DNA from: Micropterix aruncella
Taxonomy: Eukaryota > Arthropoda > Insecta > Lepidoptera > Micropterigidae
Assembly (NCBI GenBank): GCA_944548615.1
Contig: OX155961.1
Location: 10,872,673-10,936,672 of the forward strand
Direction of reading: 5' to 3'
DNA: 64,000 nt
Of the stretch, positions 58,301-62,862 are shown piece by piece. Under the pieces are notes generated by a model. That model saw nothing but the letters and a program-made list of their open reading frames with translations, did not search any database and had not been told where the DNA came from. A program made the translations under genes and the position numbers. Within the stretch, counting starts at the first letter, position 1; each line of letters starts with the position of its first letter.

Positions 58301-58681
58301 ACTGGAATGCGTTTCCAGAATAAGTGATAAGTGTGATCCAACAAGGAGTAAACTCCAAAAAAAAAAGTGGAATGCATTTCCAGAATAAGTGATAAGTGTG
58401 AATTTTGTGAAAGTTTTAAAAACCACCTGGATGCCTTCATATCATCTAAGAGACAATAAAATAAAAACAAGTGCATATGATATATACGCAGCAGTATGCA
58501 TCAAACTATAATAATAATGATATACCTTGCATTTCAATGCCGGCAATTTGCAGAAACTCCTGCAGCTTGCCCTGCGCTATCCGAAGAACGGCCGCCCGCA
58601 TCACAAGCCATGAGTACGAGTCGGGATCACAGTGTTCGAGATTCTCCTTTCGTTTCTGTTTATCAGCCGCAGCATTTGCAC
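25147..58681 (-). CDS. Rbcn-3A: Rabconnectin-3 alpha / DmX-like protein, C-terminal ten exons (5' part outside window)
   Basis: Ten minus-strand exons join in phase: 58526-58681, 56938-57197, 55598-55819, 49155-49339, 47205-47307, 35729-35789, 33722-33930, 33501-33645, 27012-27229, 25147-25368. Every junction is GT-AG and the sum is 1781 nt, about 592 codons ending in TAA. The protein shows the DMXL signature SELAT/ASPLVHGALRR, then IIHKEQDSISAF, HKIDNIKRMSAHPLLPLY and a WD40 propeller (GGQDGSVQMWEWG, VAIWDS, DVCAWDVRQR, FATGAADGDIKVW, FSCGADGTMKVR). From family knowledge, DMXL proteins pair with WDR7/Rbcn-3B to regulate V-ATPase assembly, hence vesicle and endosome acidification and Notch traffic. 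The family protein is about 3000 residues, so roughly the last fifth is here. The reading frame has no break, so the gene looks functional. Introns range from 76 nt to 11.4 kb and carry most of the window's mobile DNA. Confidence 0.96.
25600..26212 (+). repeat. 665-bp repeat family, copy 3 (old, diverged)
   Basis: The order of blocks is kept (GCCCGTAAGAGGCCAACGCC, CTGGTTACG, GGTCCAAAGTCGCTTGCG, GAGTGCACAGATGATTGGCT) but with many substitutions and small deletions. It lies in the last Rbcn-3A intron. Confidence 0.75.
26480..27430. promoter_or_regulatory. Intragenic CpG-rich island around exon i
   Basis: Dense CG dinucleotides and very high GC extend through exon i (27012-27229) and about 500 bp of the downstream intron, plus about 200 bp upstream, in otherwise AT-rich DNA. 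Repeated TCG/CGA-rich motifs are seen at 26610-26900. This could be an internal promoter, an unmethylated island or GC-biased conversion. Function is not shown. Confidence 0.5.
27012..27229 (-). CDS. Rbcn-3A: Rbcn-3A exon i, WD40 repeat, extremely GC-rich
   Basis: The exon is 218 nt between tctccccag and gtttgc. It reads AWSSHEAGAL, LVSGGRRGDVCAWDVRQR, WQAHEAAVRAVALAPQGNAF and ATGAADGDIK, a full blade matching the SGGRKGYICIFDIRQRQ block of the family. Unlike the other exons it is very GC-rich and uses almost only G or C at third positions. It sits within a CpG-rich island (26480-27430). Confidence 0.95.
27431..29696. other. Rbcn-3A intron DNA without recognised repeats or genes
   Basis: AT-rich. 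A GC-rich imperfect stem (AACTCGCG ... CGCGAGTT, 28667-28717) and a small ATTCCACTTTC duplication (29463-29500) are the only structure seen. Confidence 0.4.
30396..32426 (+). pseudogene. LINE RT + RNase H frame with two internal stops
   Basis: One frame with TGA at 30645 and TAA at 31917. RT motifs: FIDIEGAFDKTMHNSI, KGCPQGGVLSPLLWNIVVDS, TTIGYADDLTKM. RNase H follows with IYTDGSKTTQGTGAGVFS, FQAECIGITRA, FVSDSASV and GNDAADELA, giving the D-E-D-D set. C-terminal CRGCMEEEETPQHVLMEC matches a CCHC-type end. The presence of RNase H separates it from Jockey and RLE elements here. Confidence 0.9.
31876..31916. repeat. Perfect 17-bp inverted repeat in the RNase H coding region
   Basis: AATCCATTGCAGGGTCA (31876-31892), spacer AATAGAG, then the exact reverse complement (31900-31916). 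The in-frame TAA at 31917 follows immediately after the stem. Confidence 0.9.
32521..32846. other. Intron spacer
   Basis: No gene recognised. Short direct repeats of CAACGATTC and CCTCAAGT occur at 32617-32672. Confidence 0.4.
32847..33025 (+). repeat. ~40-bp minisatellite with self-complementary units
   Basis: The unit CTTCGGAACGAGAACAGTCT plus GCGAGGACTATAATTATCCT repeats about four times. Each unit can fold (AGTC...GACT). A variant unit at 32943-32972 has 12-bp perfect arms, ATAATTACAGTC / GACTGTAATTAT, with loop TGCAAA. Confidence 0.85.
33501..33645 (-). CDS. Rbcn-3A: Rbcn-3A exon h, WD40 repeat
   Basis: The exon is 145 nt separated from exon g by only 76 nt; acceptor gcttctag, donor gtaagc. 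It encodes TQQCHNKGISDFVFLGSCSL, IATVGHSSESKNVAIWDSLM and a basic end, a blade that aligns with the CHSKATSDF and GHSNDNRNVCLWD blocks of vertebrate DMXL2. It ends with one base of an Ala codon. Confidence 0.95.
33722..33930 (-). CDS. Rbcn-3A: Rbcn-3A exon g, WD40 repeat
   Basis: The acceptor is tatatag and the donor gtaggt; 209 nt. It completes Tyr and reads LTGGQDGSVQMWEWGHN, then TYAKVTRLRFSEHGNKFGVA and GDGNLSLWQVG: two WD40 blades with canonical GH/WD-type ends (MWEWG, LSLWQ). The frame runs on into the intron until an in-frame stop, but the gtaggt site gives the family-consistent join PFF-TQQCH. Confidence 0.95.
33931..35304. other. Rbcn-3A intron, AT-rich
   Basis: 34120-34340 holds repeated TCAGT/ACTGA motifs (GAGTCAGTTACTGACTTC, AAGTCAGTGCTGA, AAAGTCAGTAGTTGGTCAG), possibly an old inverted-repeat element. 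Nothing else recognised. Confidence 0.4.
35305..35512 (+). mobile_element. RLE retrotransposon 3' end fragment
   Basis: Starts in the last codons (TTCTATGGCTTCGAAGG) and runs through GGCAAGACAGCTGTCCTAAA and GAATTCCATGGCAGCTCCG to GTATTTTATTT. This is a 5'-truncated insertion of about 200 bp in the intron before exon f. Confidence 0.85.
35729..35789 (-). CDS. Rbcn-3A: Rbcn-3A exon f (61-nt microexon-like)
   Basis: The exon is 61 nt between a tttttcag acceptor and gtaagt donor. It encodes VLKHKIDNIKRMSAHPLLPL plus the first base of a Tyr codon finished in exon g. This block is among the most conserved of DMXL1/2. It is isolated by an 11.4-kb intron upstream and a 1.8-kb intron downstream, so an ORF scan would miss it. 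Confidence 0.95.
35790..37940. other. Large Rbcn-3A intron, first part
   Basis: AT-rich. Holds a GT/GA-rich microsatellite region (36763-36840). Small frames at 36110 and 36568 follow low-complexity sequence and are not convincing genes. Confidence 0.45.
37966..38286 (-). mobile_element. 3' end fragment of the RNase H-bearing LINE
   Basis: On the minus strand the frame DSPLCRGCMEEEQTPQHVLM to FWDSLGWLE and the 3' UTR match 32238-32500 almost exactly. It ends in a (TTTG)n/(TTAG)-type tail at 37968-37985. It is a second, 5'-truncated copy. Confidence 0.9.
38290..39465 (-). mobile_element. RLE-type retrotransposon fragment
   Basis: The minus-strand order of blocks is as in the 52345-53937 copy: VDFHKKFLAGI, GLGYGSTTMS, DLKKYLLRGDYDSN, then broken YTYR and RPDI/ELTVPWES blocks and SLFHL/KIINSFL. 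Many frameshifts and local deletions are present. The 5' end is truncated after the SWLALAKPA region. Confidence 0.82.
39466..40019. other. AT-rich intron spacer
   Basis: No gene recognised. Short duplications of TTTTTATCATAAATATT (about 39711-39750) and of a GAGCTAATTCATAAACAA block. Confidence 0.4.
40020..40265 (-). mobile_element. tRNA-derived SINE, copy 2
   Basis: Read on the minus strand, the A box CTATGCCACC inverse (40248-40257) and B box GGGTTCGATTCC (about 40200-40211) are followed by CCGGCTGGGTCGCCA and a body shared with copy 1 (GTTGGGATAAAATTAAAGGA; GTTGTAAGAGATTGTCGTAT). Opposite orientation to copy 1. Confidence 0.9.
40266..41019. other. Intron spacer
   Basis: No recognised gene or repeat. 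The minus-strand frame at 40544-40834 shows no family signal. Confidence 0.4.
41021..41233. mobile_element. Short Penelope-like foldback (palindromic ends only)
   Basis: 41021-41207 is an imperfect palindrome folding about 41114 (AGGGTAGA ... TCTACCCT). Its arms carry CCCGACGTTTCAGTGACGTT and GACGTTGCAGCTGCC, the same as the arms of 52610-52752 and 52981-53123. The right flank (CAAACAACTGCGATAGTC) matches the outer left end of that element in reverse. Confidence 0.8.
41520..42060 (+). repeat. 665-bp repeat family, copy 4 (old, diverged)
   Basis: The order of recognisable blocks is kept: GCCCATGGGAGTTCAACGCC, then CTCCCTCACAATCAG, and CGCCGGAGTGCCCAGTTGGT with GCAAACTGCCCAGTACCGCC. Identity is low, comparable to copy 3. 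Confidence 0.65.
42061..43307. other. AT-rich intron spacer
   Basis: A ~30-bp near-duplication of TATGTACAGTACA (42119-42170). No gene recognised. Confidence 0.4.
43308..45250 (-). mobile_element. Mariner remnant split by a piggyBac-like element
   Basis: Minus-strand transposase tail at 45039-44821 (GDFFLFPRIKTALKICRFDS, AIQAALTTAIKEV). After the piggyBac-like insertion the mariner 3' end continues at 43342-43308 (inverse of ACAGGATGTGTCCCAAAAGT). Upstream coding parts are frameshifted and incomplete. Confidence 0.7.
43347..44786. mobile_element. piggyBac-like non-autonomous element, copy 1 (TTAA duplication)
   Basis: Flanked on both sides by TTAA (43343-43346 and 44787-44790). Starts CCCCTCACGTTGCGAGG and ends in CTAGCGGG, the CCC...GGG form of piggyBac-type ends. 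1440 bp with no transposase frame; the interior is AT-rich with GC-rich ends. Two further copies: 50563-51968 and 63444 to window end. Confidence 0.85.
45290..45800 (+). pseudogene. Second mariner transposase remnant
   Basis: C-terminal part with TLAPSDFYLFPILKDHLRGR, KFEDNDAVVAAVQEFLGDR and EEFFRKGILCLEKRYIQCIN, typical of mariner C-termini with the last catalytic Asp in the APSD block. The upstream coding half is frame-shifted and poorly preserved. Opposite strand to the neighbouring mariner fragment. Confidence 0.8.
45853..46060 (+). repeat. ~110-bp tandem duplication
   Basis: Both copies contain CTTAGAAC, a GGGCTATCATAATTGAAT-type block, then TTGACCGTTGAGGAGTTCTC. They differ by scattered substitutions and a short indel. 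Confidence 0.8.
46061..46375 (+). repeat. Interspersed repeat fragment, class uncertain
   Basis: Blocks GAGGAGTTCCCTCAATTCCT, GATCCCATCATCAGAACAGG, AATGGGACCAATCTGTAAGT and the end GAAGTCGGTTAAAAA resemble a very common insect repeat (from memory, well known in Lepidoptera). Class not decided; Helitron-related or a LINE tail are both possible. No coding sense. Confidence 0.5.
46496..46692 (-). pseudogene. LINE reverse transcriptase fragment (YADD region)
   Basis: The minus strand reads RLTFYADDMKISADPFLKHE, QLYNGLSRISEWTKKWLISL and NKDKCTRLHIGR: palm motif C (YADD) and the following conserved W...NxxKC block. It resembles CR1/Jockey-like RT. Only about 65 residues remain. Confidence 0.8.
46693..47204. 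other. Intron spacer
   Basis: A duplicated ~20-bp block (CTCAATCAGTCATTCTTA, 46726-46760) and a triple of TAGCCTGTT/AGCCCGTTTCATAG blocks at 46878-46980. No gene. Confidence 0.4.
47205..47307 (-). CDS. Rbcn-3A: Rbcn-3A exon e (linker exon)
   Basis: The exon is 103 nt, flanked by ttctgcag and gtaaga, and restores the split Arg codon from exon d. It codes a low-complexity Ser/Thr/Pro linker (STSPSGTSPPIPSTPQPP). The sequence is poorly conserved, as expected for a loop inserted in the propeller. The phases (2 in, 0 out) and the splice sites are the main support, together with continuity on both sides. Confidence 0.87.
47560..47815 (-). repeat. 665-bp repeat family, copy 5 (partial, diverged)
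   Basis: GCGCTACTGGATGGTTTGCG, ACCGTGCAGCGAAACCAAT, GAGTCGGGAGACT and GGTCGCGCAAGCGACTTC keep family order. It is followed by a younger copy in the same orientation. Confidence 0.7.
47850..48470 (-). repeat. 665-bp repeat family, copy 6
   Basis: Nearly full: GGCCACGAAGACCCATTCTG, GGTCAACACCCATCCGGCGG, TTTCCTATAGAGCGGGGGTG, ACCAATCGAGAGACCGGAGT, GTGACGGGTTCGCCCGTTGT. Small internal deletion (part of the GCCGGGCAAAGGA block). Confidence 0.85.
48545..48770 (-). repeat. 665-bp repeat family, copy 7 (3' third)
   Basis: GCCGTAAGGCGTTTGCCTCT, CGGGCATGTTGGCTTAGCTA, GGGAGATAG and TGTGACGAGTTTGCCC follow directly behind copy 6, so three family members lie head to tail between exons e and d. Confidence 0.75.
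49155..49339 (-). CDS. Rbcn-3A: Rbcn-3A exon d
   Basis: The acceptor is tttgtttag and the donor gtaagc; 185 nt, ending with two bases of an Arg codon. It encodes a first propeller strand (ALLAVATPREVQEMDISLLL) followed by a divergent acidic loop (about 30 residues) and FLVIQNSHD. The VATPREVQEMD segment corresponds to the conserved ATxKxxQELD of the family. Confidence 0.93.
49340..50562. other. Rbcn-3A intron, AT-rich
   Basis: 49625-49690 has a short tandem duplication (TAGTAATTGCCAGCAGCATG twice). 49950-50000 has a triple of GGATGCCTTGG-type repeats. No gene recognised. Confidence 0.4.
50563..51968. mobile_element. piggyBac-like non-autonomous element, copy 2
   Basis: TTAA at 50559-50562 and 51969-51972. 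The start CCCCTCCTGTTGCGAGG, interior and end GAGCGGG match copy 1 over most of the length. The interior shares TTTTTTTGTCACAAAATACG with copy 3, which copy 1 lacks, so copies 2 and 3 belong to the same subtype. Confidence 0.85.
51973..52344. other. Intron spacer with (TAAA)n microsatellite
   Basis: (TAAA)n-like run at 52070-52108. No gene recognised. Confidence 0.45.
52565..53123 (-). mobile_element. Penelope-like foldback element with GIY-YIG C-terminal remnant, 15-bp target duplication
   Basis: CTAGACATATTCTAT stands on both sides (52550-52564 and 53124-53138). The arms 52610-52752 and 52981-53123 are inverted repeats of 143 bp. The middle encodes on the minus strand REAIEIRRTPNFNRDDGYKL followed by SSTWNPLL, the C-terminal signature of Penelope-type GIY-YIG endonuclease ORFs. 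RT is absent, so the element is non-autonomous. Confidence 0.85.
53129..53761 (+). pseudogene. RLE retrotransposon restriction-like endonuclease domain (open frame)
   Basis: The frame starts inside the CCHC region (HILSGCKVALDQGWYTYRLD; the family form is HIL...C...GRYTYRHD) and reaches the PD-(D/E)xK-type core ALRPDITLYSISRKMVLIVE, LTVPWES. Further KYHDLANAITRNGFTVHLHA and RKIINSFLEKL complete the family C-terminus. The endonuclease would nick target DNA for target-primed reverse transcription. The 203-residue part is intact but has no RT. Confidence 0.88.
53938..54579. other. AT-rich intron spacer
   Basis: A small inverted pair around the CACCAATCGGTGG palindrome (54253-54265). No gene recognised. 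Confidence 0.4.
54580..55233 (-). repeat. 665-bp repeat family, copy 8 (nearly full)
   Basis: All blocks from GGGCCCTTGCTGA through CTATAGAGCGGGGG, GGTCCGCGATAGAGTCGG and GCGGTAAAGGCGTTGGCCTC to GCTCGCCCGCTGTAGTCGAC are present. Located in the intron between exons d and c. Confidence 0.88.
55598..55819 (-). CDS. Rbcn-3A: Rbcn-3A exon c
   Basis: The exon is 222 nt (74 codons, phase 0 at both ends), bounded by a cag acceptor and gtaagt donor. It begins DIFIRAVFIKYR, has an acidic and histidine-rich linker (about residues 15-50), and ends IIHKEQDSISAFCLNQ, matching the block that leads into the C-terminal beta-propeller of DMXL proteins. Confidence 0.94.
55925..56560 (-). repeat. 665-bp repeat family, copy 9
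   Basis: GGGCCTTCATGACCC, ACTCACGAGTCAGCGCCCAT, CGCACCGTGCGGCGTCAGCC, GATTGTCACTGTCTAGTCTT; more diverged than copy 8 but full-length. In the intron between exons c and b. Confidence 0.82.
56561..56937. other. Intron spacer
   Basis: A-rich TTTTATTTTTAATAAAATAA tract just downstream of exon b (56875-56925). No gene. Confidence 0.4.
56938..57197 (-). CDS. Rbcn-3A: Rbcn-3A exon b
   Basis: The exon is bounded by tcatcag before 57197 and gtttgt after 56938; 260 nt. It completes the split Glu codon from exon a and reads ELATTSPLVHGALRRVAGWQ, then a proline-rich linker and RLWTYLVHQEPVE. The SPLVHGALRR and LVHQEPVE blocks are near-diagnostic for DmX-like proteins. The donor is weak (gtttgt) but the next exon continues exactly as in the family. 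Confidence 0.94.
57675..57937. mobile_element. 263-bp piggyBac-like MITE
   Basis: TTAA at 57671-57674 and 57938-57941. The ends CCCCTCAAGCCCCG and the inverse of CGAGGCCTGAAGGG match in 11 of 14 positions. A GGCCGATATCGGCC palindrome lies near the left end and the interior is AT-rich. A different family from the 1.4-kb elements, but the same target and end type. Confidence 0.82.
58141..58401 (+). repeat. ~60-bp minisatellite, four units
   Basis: The unit TCCAACAAGGAGTAAACTCC plus an A-run and ACTGGAATGCGTTTCCAG, then AATAAGTGATAAGTGTG. Each unit contains the short stem CTGGAA/TTCCAG. One unit lacks the GATAAGTG part. Located 125 bp downstream of exon a. Confidence 0.9.
58526..58681 (-). CDS. 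Rbcn-3A: Rbcn-3A exon a (first exon in window)
   Basis: The acceptor is cag before 58681 and the donor gtatat follows 58526. The 156 nt begin with two codon bases and end with one (phase 1). The encoded stretch includes KRKENLEHCDPDSYSW and the leucine-rich LQEFLQIAGIEMQ, a conserved helical region upstream of the WD40 propeller in DMXL proteins. Earlier exons must lie beyond 64000; none is recognisable between 58682 and 64000. Confidence 0.93.
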
Positions 58682-58889
58682 CTGAACGAACAAAACCATT
58701 TACTAGGAAAAACATTTTGGCAAACGTATTGCACGAGACCTAAAATCACCAAAACTCTTTGAACATAGTGCTGGAATATAGAGTAAACACTGGAATATAA
58801 TCCGGGAAAACCATTGGTTACCTGTAATGTTAGTATTATCCAACGCTTTCCTTTTAAAAAGCGTGATTCTGGTCTGATTACATATAAAA

Positions 58890-59105
58890 CCGCCCGGTGG
58901 CATTGTGTTCTGGTTGCCGATTTTAAATTGTAAGTTTCCGGGTTCGATTTCTGACTATGTCACCATTTTCCGTTGGTATAAAATTACCATAAATGCATTC
59001 AAAGTCCATCAATCGAATGCAATACCAAGATATATTTTTGCACATCTGTACACTCATTTCATAGTAAGGTTGGTTGTAGGAAATTGTTGGATGTTATTCA
59101 AAGTT
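58890..59105 (+). mobile_element. tRNA-derived SINE, copy 3 (3' truncated)
   Basis: A box region GGTGGCATTGTGTTCTGG, B box GGGTTCGATTTC (58938-58950), then CATTTTCCGTTGGTATAAAA and GGTTGGTTGTAGGAAATTGT match copies 1 and 2. The last ~40 bp are missing. Confidence 0.85.
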
Positions 59106-59117
59106 CAAAGATTATTA

Positions 59118-59196
59118 ACCCGTTGAGTATGATACGACCAAATCTGGTTCTGAAACAATTATCCGTTGAGTATGATACGACCAGATCTGGTTCCGC
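59118..59196 (+). repeat. ~40-bp direct duplication with ACCAGATCTGGT palindrome
   Basis: CCGTTGAGTATGATACGACC then A[A/G]ATCTGGTT occurs twice (59123 and 59163). The first copy is preceded by TTAACCC, like a piggyBac-type end. No second end was found. Confidence 0.7.
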
Positions 59197-59514
59197 GTTT
59201 TTTTTCACTTCTTTGACGTTCTCATATTTATTCATAATTATCTAATTGTTTTACAAAATGATATTTCAATATTCTAAGGGAGAGGACCGGTGAAACGGTG
59301 CGAAACGAAACGAAGCGAAACGGTGTACACCGAATCTATCGTGGACCAAGGCGTCCTTTGCCCGACTCTGAACCGGGATCGGATGGCCAATGGTCATTTC
59401 AAGAGCAGTTGCCGTAAGGTAGGCATCTGGTCGAGCGTTTTTTTCACTTCTTTGACGTTGTCATATTTATTCATAATTATCTAATTGTTTTACAAAATGA
59501 TATTTCAATATTCT
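59195..59514 (+). repeat. ~80-bp direct repeats flanking a 665-family fragment
   Basis: 59195-59275 and 59435-59514 share CACTTCTTTGACGTT, CATATTTATTCATAATTATC and TTTTACAAAATGATATTTCA with very few differences. Between them, 59276-59425 is a fragment of the 665-bp family (GAGAGGACCGG to GCCGTAAGGTAGGC). Confidence 0.85.
59276..59425 (+). repeat. 665-bp repeat family, copy 10 (internal fragment)
   Basis: Contains ACACCGAATCTATCGTGGAC, CCCGACTCTGAACCGGGATC and GGCCAATGGTCATTTCAAGA. The stretch before it is stuttered (ACGAAACGAAGCGAAACGG). It matches copy 12 best, including the GTGGACCAAGGCG variant. Confidence 0.85.
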
Positions 59515-60747
59515 ATATTCGAAATTTCAATGCATTCCAAAGGTTATTTGGATAGAGCAAAATAGAAGTATGAGTAATTGGATAGTAATATTTATTATAC
59601 ATAATATGATATAATACAATAGTCTGTTATAATATAGTAATCACATAATACAGTACATTAGGATGGCAGTTAGTGAAGTCTTAAGAAGTAGGAGATAGGC
59701 TAGGTATGATCGAGTCTTTTATTAAATTAATGGAATCATAAAATATATCTAATCCTTTACACGATTTGTCAAAAACGCGACACATTGTTAAACAAGATAC
59801 TAATAGGAGACAAGCTATAAACCCTCATGAGAGATGCACTACCACTCTTCGTTTTTTAGCATCGGGAATGAAATCTGAGTTCTATAATATCTAATTCAAT
59901 GTTATAAATAATATCTAAATAAAATTGGAATATTTTATCTAAATAAAATCTTCTAAGGCTTTTTGTCGATACTGTTTATTTTTAAAAATGTTGTCGGTTA
60001 TTTTCCATAAACATTCTGAATTTCTATATTTTTTGATGAAATCCATCATTATGACAAGTCCGACACTGCCATGACAAAAACAAAAACGCAGCACGCGAGC
60101 GCTGAGAGCCACTGATCCTGAGAGCGAACTGACGCGTTGGATTGCCGATTGAGCACTCACGGTCAGTTTGGAGCGACGCGCCAGTTGGATTATGGTAGCC
60201 ACGGAAAATATTCGTGGCGCGTCGTCAGTTAAAACTCTGGAGTGACGATTCGACATTCACGATCAAATTTTGGATGCACACCAGTTCAACTGACGCGAAA
60301 AACTGACCGTCAATGCCCAGCTTAAGCATCTGAATGAATTACAGTTGACGTGTCATCTGTAATTCAGGTTTGTCAGGTTTTTTGAGGGTGTTTTATCAAC
60401 TATCTGATAAAGTATTAACAACCGTTCTAAGTCAAATCCGATAGGAGGTTTATGAATAAATGTGAGATGGTAATATGGTAAATTTAAGATGGAAGCTTTT
60501 ATTTTAAAGTGGAATAACCCAGACTATGATTTTTGTGACATCAGGTGAGCCATTTTTTTGGCATCAAAATGTCAATGTGGCCAAAATCTGAAATAGAAGG
60601 TTTGTGATATTAGCCTACGATATGACTTCGCCGTATGGTAATACCTTCTTGAACTACAAAGAAGCTAACGATTAGACGATTGGTATGTTGACATGTCAAA
60701 ATTAGAATTTATCTTCTTATAAATAATATAGGTATATATATACAATT
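59515..60747. other. AT-rich spacer; inverted GC-rich patch
   Basis: 60080-60330 is GC-richer with many CTGACGCG/CGCGTCAG-like pairs (GAACTGACGCGTTGG, GGCGCGTCGTCAGTT, TCAACTGACGCGAAAAAC), possibly an old inverted-repeat element. No gene recognised. Confidence 0.4.
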
Positions 60748-61188
60748 ATCTTCCAGTGCATTGGAGGCGGAATGCAAAAGTCCCCAATTGTTGTCCAATC
60801 ATTCTGGCATTGAAGGCCAATAGCATGAGCCATACTGTTGCTGCCGTAATCTCCCAGCAAGAGAGACTTCTTCAAGTCCACATCGCTCATGGTTGTACTG
60901 CCATACCCCAGACCAGTGCTATTCTAGCTGATTCCAGTAAGCAACTTTTTGTGGAAGTCTACGAGCGCTTGTAGATCATTTGAGTCACAACGGCCACTTA
61001 TTACTAGCTTCGATATTGCTGGATCTTTGGAATTGCACAGAATCGAATTTTTGGTTATTCTGGAGTTGGCATAGAGCAGAGAGGGCAGTTTTAGTAGCCC
61101 AAAATTTTATTTGGACCTGAAGAGAGTCGAGGGGTCAGCTGGTTTGGCTAAGGACAACCAGGATTTCAAACTAGCTGTCACCAGTGTA

Positions 61189-61496
61189 GTAGTAGTAGTA
61201 GTAGTAGTAGATGGAGTGGGGGGCTTGTTTCCAGCCCTTGATGTCACCTAGATCTGTAAGGTCTTTTGTAACTACCCACTGTGTGGTTAGGTCAATGGTC
61301 AGCTAGTAGCCCGGTACTTCTTACCAGTCCAAGTAGGTCACTGACCTTCAAGTTGGGCAGATCGCTGGGTTCGAGAAAGGCTCGTCCCAGTAAACTGTGT
61401 CTTTTGGCGGCGAGCCCTGGACAGCGGCCAACAACGTGTATGCTGTCTTCAGGTTCCTCGCCACATATTCGGCAATCCTTGCTCTCAGTCAAGCCA
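61189..61496 (-). mobile_element. LINE 3' end inserted into the RLE element, 13-bp target duplication
   Basis: The duplication TGTCACCAGTGTA lies at 61176-61188 and 61497-61509. The insert, on the minus strand, encodes the C-terminal Cys/His end CRICGEEPEDSIHVVGRCPG (61292-61492) and ends in a (CTA)n tail (plus strand TAG repeats, 61187-61211). It is the third distinct LINE type with a microsatellite tail here. Confidence 0.88.
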
Positions 61497-61520
61497 TGTC
61501 ACCAGTGTATCTAGATGGGA

Positions 61521-62183
61521 AAACTTGGGTTGTCGACTACAGCGGGCGAGCCCGTCACCACAGGAAGTTTTAACGATTAGTCATTCTATCTCCCTGGAGT
61601 GAGCGTAGAAGACTTGGGACAAAACAGTCCCCCATCTAGCTACGCCACAACCCGTTAGAGACCAACGCCTTACCGCGAGATAGCCAGTAATGTTACCTGG
61701 CGGGCGACACTCGTGCCCTAACTACCAATTGTGACCAGATTTCTCCGGTCTCTCGATTGGTTCCAAGTTCGAGGTAGCTTGCGCAGTCCTCTCCCATATG
61801 AAGCGGTGAAACGGTGTATACCGAATCTATCGCGGACCACGGCGTCCTTTGCCCGGCTTTCACCCAGGATCGGATGGCCGATGGTCATTTCAAGAGCAGT
61901 CGCCGTAAGGTCCGCAACCACCCCCGCTCTATAGGAAACAGTACAGCTTCCAGACTCCCCCGACTGTTAGTCAGAGTGCACAATCGATTGGCTTGCGCCG
62001 CACGGTGCGCAAACCATCCAAGAGCGCCAGAGGTTTGATTCCCAGGGGAAACTGACCAAGGCCAGAGCCCTACCCAGGTTCGCACCTCGTGGGTGGAGGC
62101 CGTCGGATGGGTGTTGACCCGTGAGTGTGACCGACCCTGAACAGAATAGGTCTTCGTGGCCAACCCAGCATGGGCCCATTAGC
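61521..62183 (+). repeat. 665-bp repeat family, copy 11 (full, first of tandem pair)
   Basis: Starts CTTGGGTTGTCGACTACAGC after ATCTAGATGGGA (61509-61520) and ends GGGCCCATTAGC before the next ATCTAGATGGGA (62184-62195). 663 bp. No credible reading frame, no poly(A) tail, no clear A/B box. Confidence 0.9.
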
Positions 62184-62195
62184 ATCTAGATGGGA

Positions 62196-62862
62196 CATCT
62201 TGCGGTGTCAACTACAACGGGCGAGCCCGTCACCACAGGACGTTTTAACGATTTTTCGTTCTGTCGCCCTGCAGTGAGCGTAGAAGACTTTGGACAATAC
62301 AATCCAACGTCTAGCTACGTCACAACCCGCAAGAGACCAACGCCTTTACCGCGAGATAGCCAGTAATGTTACCTGGCGGGCCGACACTCGCGCCCTTGCT
62401 TCCAATTGTGACCAGATTTCTCCGGTCTCTCGATTGGTTCCGAGTTCGAGGTCGCTTGCGTGGTCCTCTCCCTTACGAAGCGGTGAAACGGTGTACACCG
62501 AATCTATCGTGGACCAAGGCGTCCTTTGCCCGACTCTGAACCGGGATCGGATGGCCAATGGTCATTTCAAGAGCAGTTGCCGTAAGGTAGGCAACCACCC
62601 CCGCTCTATAGGAAACAGTACAGTTCCCAGACTCCCCCGACTGTTACTCGGAGAGCACAATCGATTGGCTTGCGCCGCTCGGTGCGCAGACCGTCCAGGA
62701 GCGCCAGAGGTTTGATTCCCAGGGGAGACTGGTTGACCCAGTGTCCTACCCAGGTTCGCACCCCATGCGTGGAGGCCATCGGATGGGTGTTGACCCGTGA
62801 GTGTGACCGACCCTGAACACAAGGGTCATCGTGGCCACCTCATTATGGGCCCGTTAGCTCCC
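62196..62862 (+). repeat. 665-bp repeat family, copy 12 (full, second of tandem pair)
   Basis: Starts CATCTTGCGGTGTCAACTAC and ends GGGCCCGTTAGCTCCC before ATCTAGATGGGA (62863-62874), after which the retrotransposon continues (CAGTTGGGTTTTGG). 667 bp. About 90 percent like copy 11 by eye; the pair therefore seems not to be a very recent duplication. Confidence 0.9.

Noticed and set aside
58131..58476. Overlapping frames of about 85-124 residues on both strands
   Set aside because: They follow the 60-bp minisatellite, and repeated residues simply mirror the DNA units.
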